Positions 39,870 to 49,718 of a stretch of DNA of 64,000 bases are shown here, in pieces (the stretch's first letter is position 1; every line of letters begins with the position of its first letter). Below the pieces are notes generated by a model. That model saw only the letters and a list, made by a program, of their open reading frames with translations. It searched no databases and was not told the DNA's origin. Where the stretch lies: the NCBI GenBank assembly GCA_905221605.1, contig CAJNDS010002523.1, positions 342,501 to 406,500 on the forward strand. Direction: 5' to 3'. Made by a program: the position numbers and the translations under genes. Source of the stretch: Symbiodinium natans (Eukaryota > Sar > Dinophyceae > Suessiales > Symbiodiniaceae).

Positions 39870-40299
39870 GAGCCGTGGGCCCGGCTTGGAATGTATCATA
39901 GCTTTCTTTTCTGTTCGGGATGGAGTCCTGGACTACGCCTACGCGGCGCACCGAATTTCCTTTCGAGAAGAAAACAAGGATGTGAGTGCGTGGTTTCGTT
40001 TTCTTGAAACACATGTGAGGCATGAGTTGTTTGAGCTTGCTTTGCCGCTTGAATTGCTTGAGCTTGAGCTTGCTTGTGCCCGAAACCCCTTTGAAACGCA
40101 CCAAATCCCGAACCTTAACTTCAACCCCAACCGAACCACCGCCAGCCTATACAGGAATGGTCTTGGGCCAGGACTGGATGTCATGGCCATCGTGGCCGTC
40201 TTGGGCTTCTGCAGTCTCTTGGGTGGTCTAGTGTTTTGGGGGTTCCACATTTTGTTTGTCGAGTTTAAAAAGAAAAGGATCGGAAGGTCTTTAGAGTGA
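39870..40299 (+). CDS. Candidate membrane-segment coding tail between ORF1 and ORF2
   Basis: The frame open here (part of a longer, otherwise shadow frame) encodes ISFREENKDVSAWFRFLETH, a Leu/Glu-rich tract from GAGCTTG repeats, and then VMAIVAVLGFCSLLGGLVFW with a basic end (FKKKRIGRSLE). That is a plausible single-pass membrane helix with a positive flank. It overlaps the first codons of ORF2. No start codon of its own can be justified. It may be joined to ORF1 by frameshift or splicing. Confidence 0.25.
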
Positions 40300-43200
40300 G
40301 GCCGCGCAGGAAGGGCTGCAGTGTTAGGATCTTCTGTGGGGACCACTGGGTCCGAGTGCCTAGCTACAAGCAGTTTGTCTTGCATAGGAAGGCCCCAAAA
40401 CCTCAAACACGTACACGTTGCATGTTGAACATGTTGTTTTGCAAGGCTTGCAGTGTGCTTGGGAGTGTTTGTGCTTGGCTTGGTGTGCTTGATGTTGTTG
40501 AAAAGGGCAATGATGAGAGCCCGCCGGCGAGCAGTCCATTAGTGTGTCATCTGCGGATGATGCACAGAGGACTGCCAGTGCCGGGACAAGGGACTGAAGC
40601 TGAGCCCTTTGATTTGGAAGCTCCTCGTGGTGGGGAGCCCGGGTCTTCGTCTTCAAGGGTCCCCGAAGGGGTTCCGTCACCGTCAAGTCCCGATTTCGAG
40701 CCTTCTGAAGTTTCTGAAAGACCCCCCAAGCCTCCAGAGAATCCACCGGAACCACCGGACAGTGGAGAAGAAGGATCTTTTAGGATTCCGTTGTCCTCAA
40801 CCGCCTTGTATCATCATCGTGCACAAGGCCATTTCCCTTATGATTCCAACTGTGACTCATGCTGTTCGTCGAAGGGTCGTGTTCCCGCGCGTCGCTTGCG
40901 TCGTCGTCTTCAAAAAGAGAATCAGACTGTTGGTCTTGATTTTTTCTTTTTCGGCAAGCTAAGAGTCCTGTTGATGACACACCTGGGTTCAAGGTATACT
41001 GTCAGTCTGCCTGCACCGAACCTCGAAGATCCACAATTGCTTGCTAACATCAACAGAGTGCTGCGTGAGATGGGACTGGTAGGCAAAGCCGTGACGTTTC
41101 GAATGGATCAAGAAGGATCTATTATTGCTTTGGCAGAAAGACTGAGTAGGTCCCGAAACTGCCCCCACAGCGCAACAATTGTTGATGTGGTTCCAGGATA
41201 TAGGCCACAAGCCAAAGGGTCAATAGAACGACAAGTTGAATCGGTACGCCAAGGCTTCTGGGCTGTGTGGTTGGACTTGGAGCGCCAAATTGCTCTAAAG
41301 AAGTTCCCTGGTCAAGATGCAGAGCTGGGAAAGTACCAGCTTCCCTTAGGGGGTCTCTTGTGGCAAGCCTGTGTGTTCTATGTTTCGAGGTGTTACAATC
41401 TGTGGTCCTCGAGCCACGGTGACTCCACCACCAGCATTGATTTGCTGCACGAGGAAATAGTTCACCGAACTAGAACGCTTCCCTTTGGTTGTGTGGTTCA
41501 GGCAAAAGTTAGCAAGTCGAAGGCGCATCTTGCTAAATACCGGGGAGCGAAAACAGTCAAGGCTGTTTACTTAGGACCCGTGAACGCACGAGGTGGAGGG
41601 ATCTTCGCGGCCCCTTTTGGTAGTACGGAGATTGACGTATTTCCGACCGGAAGAATCGTTGATGGAGCGTGCGAGGTGGCAACTGTCGAAGGCCTCGCTG
41701 TTGCGCAGTCTTTGGTTCTTGATGGTAAAGACCCAGAACGGCCTGTCTTGTATGAACCCGAAGGTGTTGATGATGGAAATGGTCCTGAAGATGAAGTCAT
41801 GGAAGGTGGTGTTGGTCCTTTAGATGAAGAAGACGAAGAGATGATTGCTGACGATACCTATGTTCCCGTAGGTGCCCCGGCGGAAGAAGGTGAGGCAGGG
41901 ATTCTGCCTGATGAGGGGGAAAACATGGAGGACATGGAGATTGATTGGCTTACGAATCACCTCTTGGAGTCTTTGTACCGAGGACCTGACGTTCGAGCTA
42001 CCTCACAGGAGGTGGCTGATTCGTTTACCTTGAAATTCGGAGGAAGTAGGGTCAAGTGCCAGGTACCACGAAATGCGGTCTCTGAAACATCCGGAGAACA
42101 GTTGGATCCGAGCCTTTTGTATGCCTCGATGAAGTTGGAACTAGAGGAACTCGAGTCGTTCGGAGTAGGAAAGGTGATCTCTGAAGATGAGGCCCGGAAG
42201 TCCGCACGTGAGAGCGGCAGGCGGGTACTTACCAGTCGGTGGGTTAACACGGTCAAGCGTAAAGGGCTGTACCGGTCACGTCTGGTAGTAAGAGATTATG
42301 CTTCGATGGGAGGCACGACCTTGTCTGAAGGTATCTACAGCCCGACTACGAGTTTGGAGGGATTGCGGCTTCTGTTGGCACTGCTTTGTCGAAGAGGTTC
42401 AGTGTTGAGCTGTGACGTGAGCGTTGCTTTTATGCATGCAGCAGTGTCAAGGCCTGAGTACGTAGAGAAGCAGGAGCTTCCGAGTAACGTGAGTATTGCG
42501 GACTCTAAAATCCCTCAAAAGGCCGGAAACAAGAAGGTGTATCTTCGATTACACAAAGCCATGAACGGACTGAGATCCGCACCGCTTTCTTGGTATAAGG
42601 AGCTGAGTTCGCACTTGGAGCAGAGCGGATTCAGTCCAAGCTTGGACCCGACGATATACCGCAGGAAGACCTCCAAGGGTCTGACGCTGGTCCTCTTTTA
42701 TGTTGACGATTTGTTAATCTACTCTGAGGACCCCTCCGAAGGGAAGAAGGTTTTCGAAGATCTACAGAAACGCTACAAGCTGAAACTAACTGGTGAGCTT
42801 CATGAGAATTGTGCGGGAGAAGTATCCTTTCTAGGACGGCGAATCTTCAGGAACAAGGGAGAGAAGCGAGTCTATTTTGGACTGGACGCTAAGTATTTGG
42901 ATTCCTGCTGTGAAGAGTATGGGATAACCAAACCGAACCCCAAGCTTCCGTCATTGGAGAAGCGCTACTCTGACCTCATTAAGAAAGGGCAAACCGAAAA
43001 GATCAGTCCAGCTGCTCACGAGAAGTACCGTAGGACCTTAGGGCGTCTAGCATGGGCTGCCCTCTCCAGACCAGATTTGCAGTTCTGCTGCGGATTTTTG
43101 GGGCGTCATCAGTCGGCCCCTGACGAGGCAGCTGAAACATGCATGAGGGATGTCCTCAAATGGGTCAAAGGTCTTCCGCATAAGGTTCAGGTGTTTCCGT

Positions 43201-44519
43201 CGACTCGGGAGATCCTGGAAGACGATGCGGATCCCCAAGCGGTATCGTGCTTTACGGACGCAAGCTGGAGCCTGAATTCTGTTAGTGGTGGTGTGATTAC
43301 TTGGGAAAACTGCTGTCTAAAGACGTTCAGCAGGAAGCAGTCCACCACAGCCCTTTCGAGCGCCGAGAGTGAGCTTGCGGCGCTTACTGAAATAGCCAGG
43401 GAAGGTTTGTACATTGCTCTCTTGACGGAGACCATCTTGGAGGGCATCCCGAAGGACCGGGAAACGGGGTACTACCTTCTTAAGGGGTATTCGGACTCTG
43501 AAAGCGCCGTGTCCATTTCCAAAATGGGGACATTGTTGAGGAAAGTCCGCCATATTGAGTTAAGAGCCGCTTTTCTCCAAGAACTTGTCCAGCTTGGAAG
43601 ATTCACGATTGAGCACATACCAGGTGCTATCAACCCGGCAGATGCTCTAACAAAAAGCCCAACTAACGACAGTTTGGTCAGCTTGTGCGAGGCTTGTGGC
43701 CTCATTCCGGAACCAGTCCCCTGGAAAGAGAAAAGTTCCGGAACCAGCGTTTCTGTCACGTTTCAAGAGCCCAATAAACCAGCAGATGAAGTCTGCGAAC
43801 TGAACGTCCCTGTTTCTTGGCGAGCCGCAGCAGAGAAGGTAGCAAGGAACCAGGCTTCTTATGTTGTGGTTGAGCTCTGCTGTGAAGAAGGAAGCTCTTT
43901 GTCAAAAGCTTGCTCGAAGAATCCTCGTATCGCGTATTTTGGAGTGACGAAGCAAGTGGATCTGTTAAGCGAAAACGGATACCAGCTTCTCAAAGAAGTC
44001 TTTAGCGTGTTACTTCATGAGGGGGTGAAGGTGTATGCGCACTTGTCTACGCCGTGTTCGGCTGGGTGCGGACTTCGTCATTTGAGATTTCGAAAAGGTG
44101 GACAGTCCTACGCCAGGTGGCGGGAGTCTCTTTTGGTCCACAAGAGGTCTTGGCGAAGGATTTGGAACCTTCTCCGTCCGTACGCGAACTGTCCGCGTCT
44201 TCTTCTTTCTCACGAGTGGCCAGCTAGGTCTGACTTGTGGAAGGAAACAGTCTTTAGGTCTGTAAGTCAACGTCTTGGTCTTGCGAAGGGATGTGTCGTC
44301 GATCGCTGTTGCTTCGAGAAGGGTTCTGAAAGAGCCTGGAAGAGATGGTGGTTTTGTAGTAACTCTTCGAATTTCATCAACATTATGGCTAGGAACCGGT
44401 GTGATGAGAGCCACCAACACATCCATCTTCAGCTCCCGGCGTCAGGTGTGTACCCTGAGCTGTTAGGAGAAGAAATGCTGAAGGGTGCGAGACGAGCTAT
44501 GGAAGAAGACAGGACTTGA
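40296..44519 (+). CDS. Pol ORF2 of element 2: integrase, RT, RNase H, methyltransferase-like domain
   Basis: 1,407 codons. Residues 1-165 are a Ser/Pro/Glu-rich leader. Integrase: zinc-binding H174, H179, C186, C189; catalytic D215 (VGLDFFFF), D271 (FRMDQEGS) and E311 (GSIERQVES). RT: about 650-900, with CDVSVAFMHA and the active site FYVDDLLIY (D804, D805). RNase H: CFTDASW (D988), ALSSAESELAALTE and ADALTKSP. Residues about 1150-1407 are additional: VVVELCCEEGSSL (1190-1202), STPCSAGCG with Pro-Cys at 1253-1254, SHEWP (1305-1309) and WKRWWFCSNSSNF. Their order resembles motif I, the PC motif, an ENV/ENP-type motif and a C-terminal motif of C5-methyltransferase-like proteins. The frame differs from ORF1, so expression needs its own start, frameshifting or splicing. 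No internal stop is present. Confidence 0.92.
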   Translation: MRPRRKGCSVRIFCGDHWVRVPSYKQFVLHRKAPKPQTRTRCMLNMLFCKACSVLGSVCAWLGVLDVVEKGNDESPPASSPLVCHLRMMHRGLPVPGQGTEAEPFDLEAPRGGEPGSSSSRVPEGVPSPSSPDFEPSEVSERPPKPPENPPEPPDSGEEGSFRIPLSSTALYHHRAQGHFPYDSNCDSCCSSKGRVPARRLRRRLQKENQTVGLDFFFFGKLRVLLMTHLGSRYTVSLPAPNLEDPQLLANINRVLREMGLVGKAVTFRMDQEGSIIALAERLSRSRNCPHSATIVDVVPGYRPQAKGSIERQVESVRQGFWAVWLDLERQIALKKFPGQDAELGKYQLPLGGLLWQACVFYVSRCYNLWSSSHGDSTTSIDLLHEEIVHRTRTLPFGCVVQAKVSKSKAHLAKYRGAKTVKAVYLGPVNARGGGIFAAPFGSTEIDVFPTGRIVDGACEVATVEGLAVAQSLVLDGKDPERPVLYEPEGVDDGNGPEDEVMEGGVGPLDEEDEEMIADDTYVPVGAPAEEGEAGILPDEGENMEDMEIDWLTNHLLESLYRGPDVRATSQEVADSFTLKFGGSRVKCQVPRNAVSETSGEQLDPSLLYASMKLELEELESFGVGKVISEDEARKSARESGRRVLTSRWVNTVKRKGLYRSRLVVRDYASMGGTTLSEGIYSPTTSLEGLRLLLALLCRRGSVLSCDVSVAFMHAAVSRPEYVEKQELPSNVSIADSKIPQKAGNKKVYLRLHKAMNGLRSAPLSWYKELSSHLEQSGFSPSLDPTIYRRKTSKGLTLVLFYVDDLLIYSEDPSEGKKVFEDLQKRYKLKLTGELHENCAGEVSFLGRRIFRNKGEKRVYFGLDAKYLDSCCEEYGITKPNPKLPSLEKRYSDLIKKGQTEKISPAAHEKYRRTLGRLAWAALSRPDLQFCCGFLGRHQSAPDEAAETCMRDVLKWVKGLPHKVQVFPSTREILEDDADPQAVSCFTDASWSLNSVSGGVITWENCCLKTFSRKQSTTALSSAESELAALTEIAREGLYIALLTETILEGIPKDRETGYYLLKGYSDSESAVSISKMGTLLRKVRHIELRAAFLQELVQLGRFTIEHIPGAINPADALTKSPTNDSLVSLCEACGLIPEPVPWKEKSSGTSVSVTFQEPNKPADEVCELNVPVSWRAAAEKVARNQASYVVVELCCEEGSSLSKACSKNPRIAYFGVTKQVDLLSENGYQLLKEVFSVLLHEGVKVYAHLSTPCSAGCGLRHLRFRKGGQSYARWRESLLVHKRSWRRIWNLLRPYANCPRLLLSHEWPARSDLWKETVFRSVSQRLGLAKGCVVDRCCFEKGSERAWKRWWFCSNSSNFINIMARNRCDESHQHIHLQLPASGVYPELLGEEMLKGARRAMEEDRT

Positions 44520-44540
44520 GGACGCAACTGTTGCAGGCAT

Positions 44541-44547
44541 GAGGGGG
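44541..44547 (+). other. Polypurine tract of element 2
   Basis: GAGGGGG ends directly at the first base of the 3' LTR. Confidence 0.8.
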
Positions 44548-45099
44548 TGTGAAAGTTTTTGACTTCCTTGTGAGTGCCTTTACAGTTGACAGGATGTCTT
44601 GCACGTGTGACATGAACCACGAGTTTGCATTGCATGAGTTGAGAGCTGTGCTTGAACCGTTTGTTTGGTGTTAGCAGAAGCAGGCATGGACATAGCATGT
44701 TTGGAGCTTGGCTTGAAAGTGTTTCTTGCTTTGAGCTTGACGTGAGATGTTTGGAGTGTGCATGATGAGCAGAGAAGCACTCGAGATGCTTTAGGAGCAT
44801 CCTTGAAGAAGTGCGTGTTGCTCTGAGTTTGCTCTTGAAACCTTGGCCGCCGACCCTCGCTTCGCTCGTGTCGTCGTACTGAGGTTCGAGCAGAGTGGCT
44901 GTGCACTTGTATGCTTGTTTTGCTGAAGCACTGAAGTCCTGAGAAGCACTAGGACGTTTGCATGTGTTCCTCCTTTGTTTAACAAAGTTGAGATGGAATT
45001 CACGAAAGTGAAGCTGCGCTGACTCTGCGAGAGACTTGCCGAACACCTCTGGTGTTTTGGCTCAAGCGTGGAGTGAAAAAGAGCTCTGCGTTTTTCACA
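44548..45099 (+). repeat. 3' LTR of element 2
   Basis: 552 bp; differs from the 5' LTR by four substitutions and one 2-bp insertion (CAGTTGACAGG against CAGTTCAGG). The spliced-leader-like 12-mer is at 45055-45066. Confidence 0.93.
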
Positions 45100-45104
45100 C
45101 ATGA
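45100..45104. repeat. Target site duplication, right (CATGA)
   Basis: Matches 34906-34910. Confidence 0.9.
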
Positions 45105-45106
45105 TG

Positions 45107-45345
45107 AGGCACCAGAGGCGCCAACCCTGGAACAGAAGAATCCGAAGAAAAATGAAGCGAGCAAAAGGCATCGTAGTCCACCTGTTCTGTGGCAAGGCCA
45201 GGAAAGCGTTTGAAGGTGTTGCTGAGCACCATGGACTAGTCCACATCGCTGTGGATGCGCAGGAGAACTTCATGTCGGTGAGCACGTGCCGAATATTTCT
45301 CCAGGCAGCAATTGACGGGAAGCTCCGTGCTTTCACCCCAGCGGC
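45107..45345 (+). pseudogene. Methyltransferase motif-I-like fragment
   Basis: The plus-strand frame reads KGIVVHLFCGKARKAFEGVA, then GLVHIAVDAQENF and LQAAIDGKLRAF, ending in AAPARRVPA. A hydrophobic strand plus LFCG resembles S-adenosylmethionine-binding motif I of DNA methyltransferases, with an acidic residue closing the second strand. AAPARRVPA could be a decayed GGPPC-type motif IV. It sits in the relic that element 2 entered. Only about 75 residues are recognisable, so this rests on pattern resemblance. Confidence 0.4.
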
Positions 45346-45359
45346 GCCCGCGAGGAGGG

Positions 45360-45567
45360 TCCCTGCTGCGTTGATGTGAAGTTCACAGGATCCGTGCGCT
45401 AGCTGCGCACTGACTTTGGGGATCCTTTCCTGCTCCGTAGTGGTTCTGAGGCATGCTGTCGCCCCACCGTCGATCAGCCCCGTGACGCGAGCGTCCTTCA
45501 AATCCACAAGCCTGGTTGCAGCTTTGAGGTGTACACGTGCCAGTCTCAAACTTTGCAGGAGTTGCAT
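45360..45567 (-). pseudogene. Retropepsin-like protease relic
   Basis: The minus-strand frame reads ARVTGLIDGGATACLRTTTE and then ELHINAAGTLLAGAAG. Asp-Gly-Gly-Ala-Thr is a plausible variant of the Asp-Ser/Thr-Gly-Ala-Thr protease core, with the flap-side stretch after it. It is antisense to, and adjacent to, the methyltransferase-like fragment, so the relic is a mosaic. The frame continuing below 45100 enters the LTR and is not meaningful. Confidence 0.5.
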
Positions 45568-46060
45568 TACGCCTGAACTGCAGGTTGTGTCTTAGGGGCT
45601 GCTTTGCAGGTGGCGGGCCTTGTCCTCCACCTGGAGCCGGAGAGCTGCAGCTTTGAGCGCAGCAGGCATCCGGGTCGTGCAGGTCCTTGACGAGAGAAAA
45701 AACACAGGGTTCCATACAGGAGGCTCCGGATGCAGTGAACGGCGGATCTTCTCGATTCGCGGATATCCAGACCTCTCCCAAGAGCCTGCGGATCCACAAC
45801 TCCAATGTCTGAACCCAGGCACCGAATCCGAGAGATCTGTGGATGTGGACGTGGTCTCGTGCCTGCAGAGGACCCAGACGATCACTGTCAGACTTGACTC
45901 TGTCGCTGCTAGTCGGCGCAAGACGTGTCTGCCTACGTCGCCCTGCCGTCTAGTACTCGATCTGCTCATTACCGGTATCATCATTTGTTTATATCTTTGT
46001 GGGTGCAATCCTTGCCTTTTGTGTTGAATAGCTTTTAGCAGTGTGCAGTGCATTGCCAAG
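45568..46060 (-). pseudogene. Possible Gag-side relic upstream of the protease
   Basis: Overlapping minus-strand frames (46059-45592, 45805-45383) have Ser/Cys/Pro-rich text including PAALKAAALRLQVEDKARHL and CCAQSCSSPAPGG. Position upstream of the protease on the same strand suggests Gag or linker origin; no motif confirms it. Confidence 0.2.
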
Positions 46061-47688
46061 AAGGGGGTTTTCAGGCTCCAGGAGGTCAGGCTCTAGAGTC
46101 TAGAGTGAAGCACACGTTGCGTGCGCTTTGAAAGATAACACGGGTGTCTGGAGTCTTTTTTCGAATTCGGCTCATTAAACAAACATAGGGTTTCAAAGGC
46201 CGTTGGTTAATGCCTGCCAGCTGGCAGGCATGAAGTATGAATTTATAAATCAGCTCCGCGATAAAGCAGGCACTCCCAAAGCCAACAAACACTGCAGCCC
46301 AAAGCTCAAAGCCTGCAAGAACCGACCGTTGCAGAAGCCCTAAAAAGAACCTTTACAAAGGGAACCTTTAAAGGAGCCCTTAACAGAAACCTCTAGAGGG
46401 AACTCTTTAAAGGGACCTCTTTGGGAGGGTCCCAGAACTTGGGCTACCGCCCGTGCTGCGCTGAGGCGGAGCGGAGAGCTGTGGCTTTGAAAACCAAGGA
46501 ATCGCTGTTTGACAGGCCCTAACCCCAACCCCCTAAGCCCATATTCGGGTTTAGGAGAACCTTAAACCCCATATCCCCTAAACCCTAAAACCCTAAACCC
46601 CTCATGGTTCCCGTGCTGGTCGCTTCCTGAGACAGGCTGTCCGGGCCTGCAAGATGGGGCCCCGCCTTTTAGTTTTTTCTTATTATGACCCCAACAGGAG
46701 AAGACGGCATGCCCTGCAGATGATAGGATCTTTAAGGGACGACTACCGGCTATATACCCCAAGACGACATGTCCTGCAGAGCGAAAGTATGTCCCGCCAG
46801 GCAGTTCGTGTTGCCAGTTCGCTGGCCTTTGGCAATCGACGACTCTGTCGACTTTGGTCCACTTTGCTTGGTTGAAGTTTGAGCTCACTGGGGCTTTAAT
46901 AGGACTTCTAAGTTGCAGGACGGTGGCAGCTGGACGAACAAGAAACTCGCAGTTGCAACTGCTACAGGTAGCTGTAAGACAGCTGCACAGACAATCCTCA
47001 AGAATTTTGGTAAGAAGACCAATGCCAGGTTCGCCGGGTTCTTGCTGATGCGACTCGGCACCTGCTTGGCACGGGGAGGGGGGCAGAGAGTTTCAAAGCA
47101 CTGACATCCAAGGCCCCCAACCCCCTGCGTCCCAAATCCTCCAGTAAGGTTTGCTGGCCAGCTGGTCATGGACATCGGCACAACTACTATGTTCCGAACG
47201 GTGCTACTGGTAGAAGGCATGTGCGCGAAGTTTAGGTTTTGTGCTGACAGGAACCTTCTCAATGCCGAAACTTGAGTGGTGCACGAAACCGTGTAAGAAA
47301 TTGGATTTGTCGTTTGGAGTGCTGAAGCAGTACTGGAAAGCATGTGCCGCATTTGAGCTTTGCAGATGATTGTGCTAAAGACTAGGTGTCTTCGATTATG
47401 GCTGTGCGGAGCACTGTTGTTTTGTATATGGCTGTTCTAACTGATGTGTCTTGGTACGCATGCTCTTGCAAGGCTGTGTAAACAGCAAGACGGCATCCTG
47501 TGTAATTCCAGAAATGTGGGTGGGCCACCCAAACCCTAAGCCCTAAACCTGAACCCTTAACTCTAAACTCCCCGGGTCACTGCGGCTGGCCGGTGGTCCA
47601 CGTGTGCCTTGTGTGCGCTTGTGCGACAGCAGTTTGTGCTCTATTGTTTTGGTTTATAATATGGCAGAGCTTTAATATTGTTCTTCAT
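46061..47688. other. Gene-poor stretch with repeats and telomere-like tracts
   Basis: 46340-46430 holds imperfect CTTTAAAGGGAACC-type repeats. Telomere-like tracts occur at 46515-46605 and 47525-47575. Remaining open frames (up to 155 codons) lack recognisable motifs. Confidence 0.45.
46515..46605 (+). repeat. Interstitial telomere-like tract (CCCTAAA)
   Basis: Degenerate CCCTAAA units: AACCCCCTAAGCCC, then CCCCTAAACCCTAAAACCC. CCCTAAA/TTTAGGG is the plant- and alveolate-type telomere repeat. A weaker tract is at 47525-47575 (AAACCCTAAGCCCTAAACC). Confidence 0.6.
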
Positions 47689-49214
47689 ACTGTGGAGGTC
47701 ACTGGAGCTTCCCTACCTTTTCGATCAATTTTGCTCCCCCTCATCTTGGGTTTCAGATTCTCCAGGTTTTGGTGCAAGGCCTGAAGGCAGAAGAGGAGGG
47801 TGCAGAGTCAACATCGGTGGAAACTGCAGCTTGGAAAAGTTCAATGCTTTGAAACAAGTGTTTTTAAAAGCCTGACAGTGCCGTTTGGACAGAAATCAAC
47901 TGCAGGACGAGACGAGTTCAACCGTGGTGTTGATTCGTTAAGGTTGCGCGCGACGCCCAAGCCAAACCACTCGAAAATTGCAAAGTGTATTACCAGAATG
48001 TGAATAAGTGCGAGCGAAGCGAGCGAAACACCAGAGTAAATTCAACAAATTTGACTGATCAAGTGTTGATTTGAGGGTTTTTTCAACATTTTTGGATACT
48101 TCAGAAATTTTGAAAATTCGTTGAATGGTGCTGAATCCAGGGAAGAATTGCAACGTGCAACCAAAAACGAAAGACGAAATTGAGGGCACCCAGCCTGAAA
48201 GAAAGCTTCTGCTCAATCTTCTGTTAAATTTCAGTGTGCCTTGAATAATGGAATGGAAATGAGGCTGGGCGACTCTCAAGTCGTTCTGGCCATGAATGAG
48301 GAGAGGTCAATTGTTTCTTTTTTCAATGTTAGCAAGAACTGCAAAAACATTGGTTTTTCTTTTTTAACTTTGGAGAAATGAGAAAACTGGAAAGAAGCCA
48401 GAGTCATGAAACTTAGACAACTTTCTTCAGATTCAGCAGATTCATGCACAGCAACACTTTTTTTTCAGTTCAAATTGCCTTTACCCGTCTGAACAGAATT
48501 TTTCTCTTGCTTTTTGCTCAATGTTTTCTTTGTTTTTTGTCGGAATGCTTTCTCAGTTCAGTTGCAAGCTTTAGAAAGAGAAAGTTTCAAGAAACCGCCC
48601 TGAACCAAAACACAAACAGATCGTTCAGCAAGTGTTTTAGTGAGTGCTGTCAGCCCGGTAAGCTGTCTGATTGACCAGAAAGACAGTGAAAAAAAATGCA
48701 ATCGGAACTTAAGAGATCCATAAGAATGTGCATTTTGTGGTTTTGGCTGTTTTTCTGTGTGTGCATGTACAAGTGTTGTGGATGTGTGTGTGTGAGCATG
48801 TGTGGTTGCAAAGTGGGTTGGTTTGCGGGCATGTCTTTGGCTTTTAGTGTGCAAGGAAAGTTTCAGTGTGTGGGTAAAGAGTGGTAACGCATGGAGTCTT
48901 AGAAGTGACACCAAAAAAAAACAATGACCTTGCAAGGCAAGTGTCTGTGTATTTACCTTGTTTTTTCATTCTGAATGGGTGTGTTGTGGTTTCGGCGTTT
49001 TGGCAGTGTGTTATGGAGTGTGGTGTGTGTGTCATTATGTGGGTGCAAAGTGGCTTTGGTGGGTGGTGTGCGTTTGCGTGTATTTCAGCTGGGTTCTGCT
49101 GGCTGTTCAAGTGTGGAAGTGTGTGGGTGGTAAAAGGTGTGTGGATTTGGAGACACAAAAAGAGGGCAAGAAATCAACTCCAAAAGGTAGGGAAGCCGAA
49201 GTGACCTCTCCAGT
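47689..49214 (+). repeat. Module U1 (1,526 bp)
   Basis: Left end ACTGTGGAGGTCACT follows unique sequence (TTGTTCTTCAT), marking the left edge of the array. The right end reads AGTGACCTCTCCAGT, diverged from the perfect inverted repeat. Confidence 0.8.
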
Positions 49215-49718
49215 GCGAGAAAGATCGCACGCGAACAATGCAAGAGTGCTTTGTCTTGAATGCCAGCTAAAGACAAGTTTAGCCAAGAACACGCGTATCG
49301 ACGGCGTTTTTTGTTTTCTTGAGTGTTGATGCAAACAGTATCGAATAGAAAAAATCTTGTTTGTCTGTGAGTTGATTTCAATTATTATTGAACTCAAATG
49401 GGTTCCAAAAGCAGCTCAATTCTGGGCACCGAAAACGGGCCCTAGATTTTGGATTTCCTGTGTGAACATACAAGGCCACCCAGGTTGGAGCCTCAAATTG
49501 GAACCCAAGTTTAGGAGCCATTTTTGGCCCCAGTTGCGGCGTTGTTTTCACACACGGGAAGCCAGATCTGGCTTTCACAGCTCCTCGTTGCGAGTAAAAC
49601 AAACAAGCCTCTCAGTCGGTTCGAGTCTAAGTCTTTTGTGTCAGTCTTCCCCCAAAATTAGAACAGCAGGCAGCAAGGCGGCAAAGTGTGAACTTGTTTG
49701 GCACCGGAACTTTCTCTA
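49215..49718 (+). repeat. Spacer S1; other copies listed
   Basis: Spacer copies lie at 49215-49718, 51268-51766, 53498-54001, 55757-56261, 56268-56772, 58542-59047 and 63016-63519. Each starts GCGAGAAAGATCGCAC and ends AACTTTCTCTA. With the last bases of the preceding module the start forms the hairpin GTGCGA-GAAAGA-TCGCAC. It holds no gene that I can recognise. Confidence 0.85.

Larger units (their letters stand above)
34911..45099 (+). mobile_element. Nearly intact Ty1/copia LTR retrotransposon (element 2)
   Basis: The element is 10,189 bp on the plus strand. The 5' LTR (550 bp) and 3' LTR (552 bp) both run TGTGAAAG...TTCACA, with the canonical TG...CA ends. By eye they differ at four bases plus a 2-bp indel. 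There is a 5-bp target duplication, a primer site directly after the 5' LTR and GAGGGGG before the 3' LTR. Coding is split: ORF1 (Gag, protease, linker) and ORF2 (integrase, RT, RNase H, extra domain). The insertion is recent but slightly older than element 1. Confidence 0.93.

Noticed and set aside
38518-40299. 593-codon plus-strand open frame as a single gene
   Set aside because: Over most of its length it overlaps ORF1 in another frame and reads Arg/Gly/Ser-rich shadow text. Only the last 140 codons or so look plausible and are listed separately.
45101-45200. Element 2 3' flank as part of the element
   Set aside because: The LTR ends at 45099 and the CATGA target duplication follows, so this is target DNA.
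49590-49640. tRNA-like B box GGTTCGAGTCT in spacer S1
   Set aside because: No matching A box or cloverleaf at proper spacing, and other spacer copies have GGTTCCAGTCT.
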